From NCBI GenBank assembly GCA_003665825.1, contig QPFY01000019.1, positions 310,001 through 374,000 of the forward strand: a stretch of DNA of 64,000 bases, in the 5' to 3' direction. The DNA is from Microbotryum silenes-acaulis (taxonomy: Eukaryota > Basidiomycota > Microbotryomycetes > Microbotryales > Microbotryaceae). Both the position numbers and the translations under genes were made by a program. The notes below the pieces were generated by a model that did not search any database, was not told the origin of the DNA, and saw only the letters and a list, made by a program, of their open reading frames with translations. Below are positions 40,301 to 50,322 of this stretch, one piece after another; position 1 is the first letter of the stretch, and each line of letters begins with the position of its first letter.

Positions 40301-41044
40301 CTGTTGCAGGGGTTGTCGGTGCTGCTGCTGAGGGTGGTGGTGGTGGGCGTGGTGCGGGTGGTGATGTTGATTGTAATGGTGACTGTGGTAGTGCGCTCCA
40401 CCGGACTGTGGCTGATGGTCGTTCGCCGAGGGTCCTTTGCCATGTCGATTCCATGAGCCGACTGCGCCTCCCTCTGCTGCGCCCCCTCCTCCGGGGTGGT
40501 AGTGGTCCATGTGCGGTGGTGCTGGGTGGGGACGGTAGCTGGTCGACGACGACGATGACGACAGGGACGATGACGCTACGGCGTTGGCAGTGGCTGCGGC
40601 GGTTGGCGGCTGCGGCGGTGGTGGCGGTGGTGGTGGTGGCGGTGGTGGTGGTGACGGTGACGGTGCGACCGAGTGTGGCGTCGTACCGAGGCTCGCGTGA
40701 GCCGGCTGGGGCTGCGGGTGCGATGGTCGGTGGCGGTGGCCATTGAGCGCAACCCCACCCGACGACAGAGGTAGTCGTGATCCCAATGGTGAGGGTGACG
40801 GTGCCCACCCTCGTGCATATGCCGTCTGCTGCAACGAAAACGTCTGCGACTTGGGGTTGAGCCTGCTGCTCGCGGATGACGACGGCGATAAAGACGACGA
40901 AGACGACGACGAGGAGCCTGCACGACCACCGATCGACATGGACGTTGACGCGATCGCAGTCGAGCTCGACGAGGACGAGGAAGACGAGGAATTGGTGCTC
41001 GAGCTGTTCAGCGTCACCGTCGAGGGCCCTGCAACGGCTGCCAT
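37319..41044 (-). CDS. UBP3: Ubiquitin-specific protease, Ubp3/USP10 type, with long low-complexity N-terminus
   Basis: This is a C19 cysteine protease that removes ubiquitin. In yeast, Ubp3 with Bre5 acts in vesicle traffic, ribophagy and stress granules. Four exons join in frame (41044-38718, 38648-38192, 38116-37699, 37602-37319), giving 1161 residues. The Cys box is RGLINNGNLCFANAILQVLV, with Cys in the canonical place though the usual GNTC is GNLC. QDAEEFLGFFLDTLHEEI follows, and the His box YHHGNYASGGHYTVAV with LHIDDTSIRP gives the catalytic His and Asp. The first 700 residues are disordered: poly-Ser, a run of 14 or more Pro, and His/Gln-rich tracts, as expected for a condensate-linked protein. 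Exon 1 holds all of this region plus the Cys box. The assignment to Ubp3/USP10 rests on the catalytic domain. Confidence 0.9.
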
Positions 41045-41760
41045 GGGGGATCGTCGAGCACGAGCACGGGCAGTTAGTCGGCACTCGGCACGGACGGAGC
41101 CAGGCCCAGACGCCAGACGCCAGACGCCAGACGACGAGACAATCTATAGTCAGCCGAGGCCAGCCGTCGGGGCAAGGAAAATGTCTCGGAAAGGTAATGA
41201 CTGGCCGGCTTGGACAAGTACTACTAGTAGTATTCCACAATTGCATCAATCCAGAGAAACTGTGTCAGTGCAAGCTCCATATTATATCGAAAAGCAAGCG
41301 TATTCATATCCTATCCAAGATCAGGCAGAGAAGCTCCGAGTACTTGTAGCAAATTCGACACGCATCGGCCCGACGCACACCTCGCAGGCTGAGTCGCAGC
41401 TTCGATCCAGGCTTCGAATTCGCTCGCGAAGATCGTCGCCAAAACCGACTATACAAGGAGCTAGCTCCACTTCCTCTCCAACTACACCTACAAACTACGA
41501 TTCCCGTGGGTGCGACGAGTGAGTCGGCGAGTTGGACATCCGCACACTGCTGGCAAAAAAGCACTGACTGCTTGCTGAGAAGGTGAAGCATTTAGTCCGG
41601 GCGCAGATCGAAGAATTCTGGGATTCAGTTCCGCAAACGATATTGTGTGGAAGCGAGACTGCCTGGATTATTTGATCGCCTCCGCAGTCTGATCCGCATT
41701 CAACGCGATCCTTGTAGGACTCTTTCGCTCTCGTCGATTCAGCCCAGAACCTGCTCGCCA
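41045..41760. other. UBP3 promoter side and rearranged spacer
   Basis: This 716-bp stretch contains a short CAGACGC tandem tract (about 41106-41133) close to the UBP3 start, then DNA with no convincing gene up to the left arm of the inverted repeat at 41761. Confidence 0.45.
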
Positions 41761-42495
41761 GTCCCTTCGAAAGTCTCGCGATTTGCTGATGCACCGATGC
41801 ACCGCAACCCCCCTCTCGTGCACCAACCCGGGGTCTCCTCCACCGGACCTCTGCCCCCTTCCCTCCTTCCGCGTTCTCTCGTGCTCGAACGTGAGGGTGA
41901 CGTCGTCGAGCCTTGGGGACGTCAAGAGCAGCCGGCCCGCATGGTCTCGACGCACAAGCTCGCCGTTCAAGGAACCGTCAAGGCGTCGGACTACCGCTGC
42001 TCGAGCCCGAATTCGAGGAATAGCGCAAACCCAACGTGCAAAACAACGCAATTACAAGTCCAAAAATTTCAAAAGGAACAAGGCGGCTACGGCGGCCGAA
42101 GTACGTTCCCTGTACTCGAAGCAATCGGACTCGGGCAGCGGCGGCGACGGCCGCCGTGACCGCCTTGTTCCTTTCGATCGGTTTGAGATTCTTGGACTTG
42201 TAATTGCGTTGTTTTGCGCGTTGGGTTTGCGCTGTCCCTCGAATTCGGGCTCGACCAAGCGGTAGTCCGACGCCTTGACGGTTCCTTGAACGGCGAGCTT
42301 GTGCGTCGAGACCATGCGGGCCGGCTGCTCTTGACGTCCCCAAGGCTCGACGACGTCACCCTCACGTTCGAGCACGAGAGAACGCGGAAGGAGGGAAGGG
42401 GGCAGAGGTCCGGTGGAGGAGACCCCGGGTTGGTGCACGAGAGGGGGGTTGCGGTGCATCGGTGCATCAGCAAATCGCGAGACTTTCGAAGGGAC
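41761..42495. repeat. Large inverted repeat, arms about 335 bp
   Basis: The left arm (41761 to about 42097) and right arm (about 42156 to 42495) are reverse complements with roughly 95 percent identity and a spacer of about 60 bp. Differences include a CCGATCG insertion near the inner end of the right arm. Both arms encode the same peptide in outward-facing frames: plus strand on the left, minus on the right (RMVSTHKLAVQGTVKASDYR). The right arm continues the reading sense of the XPG-like remnant, so the left arm is an inverted duplicate of that gene's 3' part. A transcript would form a long hairpin. Confidence 0.9.
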
Positions 42496-43213
42496 TTCAT
42501 GTAGCGTCCCCCCCCCCCCGCGAATCGCACCCTGCACCCTTGCGAGGCAGTGGTAATGGATGCCTTTGTCGCTTTTGCAAAACGTCTCGCCCTTGTAGTG
42601 GTGCATCAGGTCTTGCAGTGGATGGGAGCGAGGTCGGCGTAAAGGGACTTGGCCTCGTCGATTCCGTCCTGCGTCGGCGCCGCCTCCGAATTGACGTTCC
42701 TGATCAGCGCCCCCCCCCCCCCGCCCCACCCAACGCCCCCACGGCGCCGTCCCAGCCACTCTGCCACGTCGCCGCGTTCAACCACTGCCCAGGCAAAGGG
42801 CGAAGGATCGCTGGCCCGATGTCTTTGATGCCGTTGAGATAGTCGCACCCGAGGATGAGGCTCGCCACGAATCGCTGACGAGAATTCCATATCGCTGGGT
42901 GAGCGTCGAGCACGGCAAGGTCCACTAAGCTGATGTTGTGGTCCTTCCCCGACAACACGGCGCAATAACGGGCTTGTTTGGCGCCGAGGAGCATGAAGAA
43001 GTCGCTGTCGGCGCTCACGAGGACGACGCGGTTGGGATCGATCGCAACGTCGCAAATCTGGCCAAACTTGGGTCGACGCCGAGACGAGGGGATCGGCCTC
43101 GTCGGCTGCGACGACGAGCAAGCCTTGCTCGGAACAGCGAACAAAGGTGGCGACTTGGGATGGTTCTTCACCGTCGCCCGACGGTACTGACCCGAGTGAC
43201 CGGGATCCGATAG
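42496..43213 (-). pseudogene. XPG/FEN1-like nuclease (PIN-like) remnant
   Basis: On minus, one frame gives EQGLLVVAADEADPLVSA, like the acidic EAD helix of the XPG I-region. A second frame then gives VVLVSADSDFFMLLGAKQ, the DSD metal-binding strand, and FVASLILGCDYLNGIKDIGP, the GCDY..GIKGIGP helix-hairpin-helix hallmark of FEN1/XPG nucleases. The two frames are not joined by a good intron. Downstream, a 13-C run (42710-42722) and a 12-C run (42508-42519) break the sense again. The N-terminal nuclease region is not found upstream. I read it as a decayed gene; an active gene with poly-C length errors is the alternative. Confidence 0.65.
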
Positions 43214-44012
43214 GACATCGTCAACATTGCGTACATGTGTGCACTCGAGTCGTTCGTGAGCGGATCCACATCCCCCTTTTGTTCCTTCTTCCTCGACTCC
43301 GACTGGCCCTACATCGAATACGACGGTGACCTAGGAAAATATTACGACCACTCCTATGGCGCGCGATTGCAAAGCCTAGGTATCGGCTATTCACTCGAGC
43401 TCCTTGCGCGCCTGACGGGGAACAGAGGCTACGTTCTAAAGGATACAACGCTCGTCAACAAGACGACCGATTCCTCGCCGGTGAGCGAGTCTGCTCAATC
43501 TCTTCCTGGATTCGGCTTTGAGTACGACGTCGCCGTGCCCGATGCGAACCTTCATCACCAGTAAGATGGTGCCGTTCGCGGGGAGAATTGTCTTGGAGCG
43601 CCTTTCGTGTACTGGGAATGGCTTTTGGGCGTCCATCGAGCAGACGATCGGAGCTTCTTCGGGTGATTTCGTTCGCTTCGTCGTGAATGACGAAGTGATT
43701 GATATCCGTCATATCTGCCATGAGGTGTGCTTGGCCCCCGAAAAATCGCTCAAAGTTTTTTGGCGCACTGATTTTTCGAATTACCCGCTTCGTGCGCGCG
43801 CTATTACTCCTCATCGGTCGCATGCTCCTCCCCGCTAGGATGCCGTCTTGGAAAACGGGACCATGTGCAGCCTTGAATCGTTTACCGCCGGGGTCGACAT
43901 CGTGCAGTACGAGAAGATGTCTCGCTTTTCGCAATATGGTTTCGTGGCGGCGGACAAATGGACCGGGTCTCGCAGGGGTACGGGGTCGAAAGTGCAAGAT
44001 CGGACCGGCTGA
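43214..44012 (+). pseudogene. Histidine acid phosphatase (phytase-like) C-terminal remnant
   Basis: After an intron-like acceptor before 43219, the frame reads DIVNIAYMCALESFVSGSTS then PFCSFFLDSDWPYIEYDGDL, GKYYDHSYGARLQSLGIGYS and LLARLTGNRG, the second half of fungal PhyA-type histidine acid phosphatases. A segment then reads MVPFAGRIVLERLSC and FVRFVVNDEVIDI, followed across another intron by GTMCSLESFTAGVDIVQYEK and a stop at 44012. The catalytic RHGxRxP motif is absent, because upstream DNA belongs to the XPG remnant. The proton-donor HD motif, expected after DSSP in the segment now reading as intron-like sequence, is also missing. It is therefore a dead fragment, joined back to back with the nuclease remnant. 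Confidence 0.75.
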
Positions 44013-44329
44013 TGGGCCGCGCTTTCTCAAGTAGAATATTTATCTTTCGTCCTATTGTTTGTCCTCGTATTAATTCGAAAGATCTACATTCTGTTCATGT
44101 CTGAAACTGGGTGCGTCTTGACAGGCGATCAAGATGAGGGAGTTTTTAACATTATTACGTACGGGGAAGGGGCCGGGCCGGCCGCGGCCGAGCGCATAGC
44201 TAGGCTTTGGTCACGGTCCTATTATCGACTTGAAGCCCCCAGGATCCTTGCCGCTCACACTCTTACCTCCTACTTAACGGCCACCCCCGTCCTGACAAGT
44301 TCCAACTTCCCCCAAGCACGCTCTTCGAC

Positions 44330-45334
44330 ATGTCCGAAGCTCCCCCAGCGTACGGTGCTCCACCCCCCGCCGCGGGCCTTCGAATCCCTCTCACGACGGT
44401 CTCAGCATTCCCTTCGCCGGATCTCGTAGGCGCTGCACCATTCCATGATCTCGATGGTTCGGGTGTGTGGGTCGCGAGTGCGTTGATGGAGAACCAATCC
44501 GTTCATCCGGCCAAGGTGGTTAGGGATGGGAGGGTCATGGTATCTTATGGTGGTGCGTAAACGATCGCTCTCTGCTTAGCCTCCGGGTTGGAGTGGCGGT
44601 GCAGACTATGTGGGGGGCTGACGCTCGATCTCGATCATTCACCTGGCTCATGCGACCCGATCATCCTGTTCATGACCGTGATGGACACATTCACATAGGA
44701 GCTGAGATTTCTCATCAGGTCAGTACAGCATCCCGCCTCTAAGTCCGTGTCGTACTGCAGAAGGGGGCTGACGCGTACCCACGTGAAACTCGAACGTACG
44801 CCCATGCTACACAGGGGCGCTATGATGTGCTGCCCATCACGAACCAGATGGAATGGGTTCCTGCTGGGCATGGTCAAGTGAGTACAATCGCGTCAAAGGA
44901 ACTGAGTGGCCAGCATAGTCTGACGTGTTGTCTGACGTGTGGTCTGACGTGTGGTCTCACCCGTTCGCCTCGTCGCACACGCCTCAGGTTCCAAAGGGTC
45001 GACGAGTCGTTGAAGGCGTGAGCTTGCCGTCCGATTCACAGTACACGGGCAATGATGTCCTGACTCCGATGCATGGGCCTGCTTGAGGTCACTCACAGGG
45101 TTTCGAAGAAGACGGGAACCACCTCCACCACGCCGTCACGACGATCGAGGGCGTGCAGGTCCCCGGAAAAGCTGGTGCTCATCTGGTACGGGTTGTCCGC
45201 CGCTCTCTTGGCACTCTAAGGAAACTGACCGGATTTCGTCCTGCTTTTACTGTCTCAAGAAAGGTGCCAATTTCCCTTTCGGAGGTGGTGAACACGTCGT
45301 GCAGGATGGCTACCAGTTGCTCTGCTGGAGGTGA
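44330..45334 (+). CDS. DM9 (DUF3421) domain protein
   Basis: This is a small cytosolic protein with DM9 repeats, a lectin-like module seen in insects, molluscs and fungi; some bind mannose, but function in fungi is unknown. Six exons join in frame (44330-44552, 44699-44718, 44815-44877, 44988-45017, 45099-45185, 45260-45334), giving 165 residues. Marks of the family are MVSYGGAEISHQGRYDVLP, WVPAGHGQVPKGRRVVEGG, VQVPGKAGAHLKGANFPFGG and GEHVVQDGYQLLCW. The N-terminus is Pro/Ala-rich (PPAYGAPPPAAG). Exon 2 is a 20-nt micro-exon and exon 4 only 30 nt. The intron before exon 4 holds three tandem copies of a GTCTGACGTGTG-type 12-mer. The last acceptor is weak (CTCAAG). Confidence 0.82.
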
Positions 45335-45738
45335 TTGACCAAGGGCAAGCTTTCTCGCCCCTATCGAGAGCGTCTCTAGCTATTGGCATATTACCGTGAG
45401 CTCTTTGACCACTCAATCTCATCTTTGTAATATACATCTTTCGTGATCTGCACCGCCTCGATACCCCTGGGCCGAATGTTCTCCGGCGACGTCCGAGCGC
45501 GCAAGGTTGACCCTCTGTGAGGCGTAATTTGGATCGACGCGTCGCGGCGCGCCGGCGCGAGGACGAGATCGCAGAGCTGGAGGGAGACGCGTCGCGGTTT
45601 GCTATACAGCCGAGAACAAGTCGAGCGCTTCCCTGCTTCGCGTCCTCCTCCCAACTCGTACGTGACAGCTGTCAACCGGCTTCCCACTTTAGGATATTTT
45701 TGATCCTCACTGGCGATCGTCGCCTGCTCTTCTCAGCC

Positions 45739-48700
45739 ATGGACATCGATCCTACCAAATTGGTCACCTGGCCGCACACGCAGGGCGTTTCCCGCTGCGC
45801 GTTCACTCCCAACGGACAGTGAGTTCAGCCTGCCCTATAGATCAGGATCGAAGCACTCGTCGCATCACGGCCTACCTGAAACTATCCGAAAAAACTGACT
45901 CGAACTTCCCCCACCTTCCAGTCTCTTGTATACGTCCGGAGCGGAAGGTTATATCCGCGTATTCGACACGGACCCTTCCCACGCCGACGAAGGCTTGCCG
46001 CCGCCGCTGTTGATCGACTTCCATGAGGAACCCAATTTTGGATTGTCATGCTCGGTGAGTCGAGTTCTGATATGATAAAATTCAGGTTGCGTCGCTTGGT
46101 CTGCGCCAGAAGACTCCCGCGAAGCCTTGCCATCTCTTTTGCCCGAGGTCGAGAACTGCTCCGGCCGACGCGTCTACAAGAGGAAGTTACGAGTCATCTC
46201 CCTACACTGACGCGTCTTGTTCCCTCTTTTTTCGTCGGGACAGAATGAGCTCGTGTGCTCCGCCAACGAATCCGGATTAGTCGTCTTGCATCGCCATGGA
46301 GTGATCACCGAGATTGACTCCATCTTGACCCGATGTAGCGAACCGGTCAGGAGCGCGAGGTTCGATCCTAAAGGTCAAAAAATTGCTGTAGCTTCAGAGT
46401 AGGTTTCGAAGGAATCATCCTAGTTTTGAATTCCAGCATGGAGCTAATGGTGTTTATCCTTGGGGGTTGACAGTGAGTTGATCGTCAAGGTCATCGATAT
46501 TAACGATCCCATCAACGGCATTCAGCTCTTGCCTGGACACCGGAAGGGGGTCAGGGAGGCGACTTGGTCACCCGATGGGCAACTCTTGGTCAGTTTTGAA
46601 CCGAATCACTCAGAAACCAAGGGTCTTTTGAGAATTGACTTCTGACGGTTTTCGAGCGGCTGATTATAGACGACTTCGGGGCAAGATGGACAAATTCGTG
46701 TTTGGGATTTTACCTCGGGCTCGGAACCGACTTGCATTCAAACTCTCGAAGGCGTCATCGAACCCAATACCGACCCCTCGTCCGAATACAGTATCGCCGT
46801 CGTCTGGCACCCTTCCTCAAAGTACTTTGTCGTCCCTTCCAAGACTAGAGAAGTGGCTATTTACTCGAGGGAGAGTTGGAGTAAGATCGGTGTGCTTTCA
46901 CCTCCTTCTACGGAGGGCACGACAGCGGGAATGATGTCCTCGCTCGCATTCTCGAATAATGGGATCTACCTCGCCACCGCGATGAACGATTGGATTCACG
47001 TGTGGAACTTCACCGAGAGGAAGATCGTCACTTCGACTCAGCACACCCAAGGCCTCGTGACGGACATGGCGTTTCAACCGACGCCTACGACCAACATGCT
47101 TGCTTATGCCCACAGTACGGGCCAATTCACGATATGGAAGGACGTCATCCCTTCCACCATGGCCAAACCGACTTGGTCGATCGCCAAGGCGCGGCAGATG
47201 TTGCTGGCCAGGAGCGAGAGGGAGGAGAGGGAGACGAGTGAGAGCGTCACGAGTAAAGTTGAAGAGGACGATGGCAAGGGGGATGACTACTTTGGCGACG
47301 ATTTGGATGGGTGGCTTGATGACGATGAGGGGCTTATGAAGAACAAGGACGAGAATGGGATGGATGAGGATAGAGATGGTGGGGATAGTCGGATGAATGG
47401 GGTGATCAGCAAGTATGAGCGAGCAGGCGGCGATCGCATAAGCTCGACGAGATACAGTGGGTCCGCGGTTCTTTTGTGGAGAGTAAAGAGTTTTCGCTCA
47501 TGAAAGATCGATTCAACAGTAACAGCCGGCGCATCCTCGTCGAACTCGTACTCTTACACCCAGGGACAGCCACCCTTCCAACCCGGCTCGACCCCGTTCC
47601 GCGAGAAGAGGCGGTACCTCGGTAGGTCACAATCGCCCTGCTCTTATCGAGGCTGAGTGGTAGCTGACCCTTTGATCGGTCTCGCAGCTTTCAACATGCT
47701 GGGCTTGATCCATGCCGTCGACCGGGATGATCAGAACCTCGTCACGATCGAGTTCCACGATCGCAGCGCGCAAACTGGGACCCACTTCAACGACTCGTTC
47801 AAATTCACCATGGGCGCTCTCGGTAAGCTGGTCTCCTTACTGTAAAGTCAACGGCTTGGTGCTAATGGCTTCATTCATTATCAGGTGAGCTCGGTTGTGC
47901 TTTCGCCGTCAAAGGAACGTCGGACTCTCCCTCGCTCGTGTACTACAAGCCTTTCGAGTCTTGGACGACAACGCAGGAATGGCAATACTCGCTACCGCAA
48001 GGCGAGAACGTCATCGCGCTCTCGGTCGGCGGCATCGCGCCCGAGGATCTGAACGAGATCTCTATCGCCGGCACAGGGACCGTCGTTGTCGCGACCGATC
48101 GAGGCTACGTTCGCTTCTTCAGTGGCTCAGGTTTGCAAAAGTATGTTTGGAACCTCGGTGAATCCGTTGTCTCGATTGCGGCGGGCAAAGACTGGGCTTT
48201 GATCGTCTATCGAAGCGGATCTTCGGTCCCGGATTTGACTTACGTCTTGGTGGATACGGACTCGTTCGAGGTGTTGCAGCAAGGCAAGATGCCTTTGATG
48301 CAGCGCGTGTCGTTGGCCTGGATCGGGTTCACGGATGAGCAGGTCAGTGTTGGAAAGCAGTTCCGGGCCGGTGTGCGCCAGATGCTGACGATGGAAGAGC
48401 TTGCACTCGTCCAGATCCCCGCCATGTACGACTCGAGGGGTGTGTTTTCCGTCCTCGACCGCTCACGTCGCCCGCGGCAGGCTCGATGGGTACCCGTGCT
48501 CGAGACGTCCGCCATGGCTCGTCGCGAGAACAAGCAGGAAACGTACTGGCCAATCGGCCTCACCGCTCAGCACGCCCATGTCATCATCTTAAAGGTCAGT
48601 CCTGAGAGCGAATATCAGGCACCCTCGATATTTGCTAACCCATCAGTGATTTGCGTGTGCACAACGATAGGGTGAGGAATCGCACCCCCACTTCCCGACG

Positions 48701-50322
48701 CCGTTAATCCAGGAGCTCGATCTCCAACTGCCTCTTCTGCGCCTCGATGTGCAACAAGGCCAACTCGAAGAAAAGTACCTGCGCGAAACGACGTTCGTCT
48801 CGCACCGTCGCGACGGCGCCTCTGCTGACGACTACGACTTGACAACGACCTTGGCGCGCCAAGAGTTGGAGGTCGACAAGCATTTGCTCATGGTTATTCA
48901 GACGGCGTGCAAGGCCGAGAGGTTGGAGCAAGCGCTCGACGCAACTTTACTCTTATCGCAGAAGGCGTCTCTCATTGCCGCGGCCAAGATCGCTCGCTTC
49001 TTCAACTTGCCCGGGCTCGAGGAGCGCATTCAGATCGTGCAAGAGGTCAAGGAAGCCGAGGGCGATGGTGCACCGTCCAAAGTCCGTGAGGGAAAGTGGT
49101 CGCATCTCGTCGATGAGAGAAATGTTCGAGGCCCCGATGGGTTCGGCGGTCGCTCGAACGATCGCAACATCAACGTCTTTGCGATGGGCAGTAAAGGGCT
49201 CATGATGGCCCCGAGCTCGTCGATAGGGATGGCGTCCGTTGCGCCGAGCTATCGCGATTCAAGCATGGGTCAACGACCGATAGACTCGCAATATGACGAA
49301 TCGTTGAGTGAGCCTGTCGGTGAGGACGATGAGGAGATGATGGACGACCTACGAGCGAGCAAACGAGCTCGATCGCCCGAGGGCAGCGGAGATGATGAAG
49401 ATTTGTACGAGTCTCCGGTCGCGGAGACGATCGAGGCTGTTCCAGCGCACAAGAAAAAGGGTGAGCTGTCTGATGCCACCGCGGTCTTATCTTTGGCCCT
49501 ATTCTAATCAAGGACCTTATCTTGCCTTCATCAGCGAGCAACCCCTTTCGCCGACGCACGCCCCCACCAGCGGGTGCTCGGACTCCCGTCTCGCCAGCGA
49601 ACCCGTTCGCGTCCAAGAAGACAGAGGCGAGCAAAGCCGCCGATCTGCACCGCACGGGTAGCTTTTTTAGCCGCGTCGAAGGCACCGAAGCGCCCAAAGT
49701 CAAGGTCAAACGCGCGGCCCCCGTTGCCGGTTCTTCCAACGTGAAAACACAGACCGTGCCCGGGACCAAGCAGACGACTCTCTTTGGCTTCGCTACCGTT
49801 GTCGAAGAAGGCAACAAAGCATCCGCACCCAAGGGCAAGAAGCGCAAGTCGACGAACGGCGTAACTACTCGAGAGGATGGTGACGCTGACAACGACGATG
49901 CGGACTTACCGACACCGTTCGCCAAGCCGTTACCCAAGCTTGTTCCTTCGACCGCTGGTTTGGGAGGAGACGCTCAGGAGCTTCCACGCGAAGGGGATGA
50001 ATTTGAGGAGACGCAGGTTGAGACGCAGGAGGAGTCGTTGCAGCCTATCAACAAGGCTCGATCATCCGCTCCTAAAGCTTCGCCTATCGACGATGCCGAA
50101 GTCGAGATGGAAGCAACGCAGCTCGAAGAACCGCAAATCCTGAGCGTCTTGTCTACTTGCACGAAGGAAAACGCTGCCGCAGTGACGGTGCCCATGACGA
50201 CAGCGAGCAAGTTGAGCAAGTATCGAATGGTTGCTCCCGTTGCTCCTGCTTCGGTGGATGTCGAGCCGATGATGGAGCCGATCGAGCAATCTGCGGTCGA
50301 GGAAGCAACTGCGGTGGAATGA
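45739..50322 (+). CDS. CTF4: Replisome adaptor Ctf4/Mcl1/WDHD1
   Basis: Ctf4 (And-1/WDHD1) is a trimeric hub linking CMG helicase to polymerase alpha and other factors, needed for sister chromatid cohesion. The frame starts MDIDPTKLVTWPHTQGVSRC, the canonical family start. The N-terminal WD40 part spans the first exons, with units such as YIRVFDTDPSHADEG, VKVIDINDPINGIQ and YSIAVVWHPSSKY and the DWIHVWNF unit. An acidic linker follows. The SepB-like middle beta-propeller begins about AFNMLGLIHAVDRDDQNL and contains WTTTQEWQYSLPQGENV, FAVKGTSDSP and VVVATDRGYVRFFSGSG. A helical bundle with LEVDKHLLMVIQTACKAERL follows, then a long Lys/Ser/Pro tail. The tail contains KQTTLFGF (about 49768-49791), resembling a PIP-box-like peptide, and NPF motifs. 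About ten exons are needed; exact junctions near 46650 and 47510 were not settled. Confidence 0.92.

Noticed and set aside
38714..41249. Long plus- and minus-strand frames in other phases across the UBP3 N-terminus, including one of 468 codons
   Set aside because: Repetitive GC-rich triplets keep several frames open. Only the phase leading into the Cys box is consistent with the gene.
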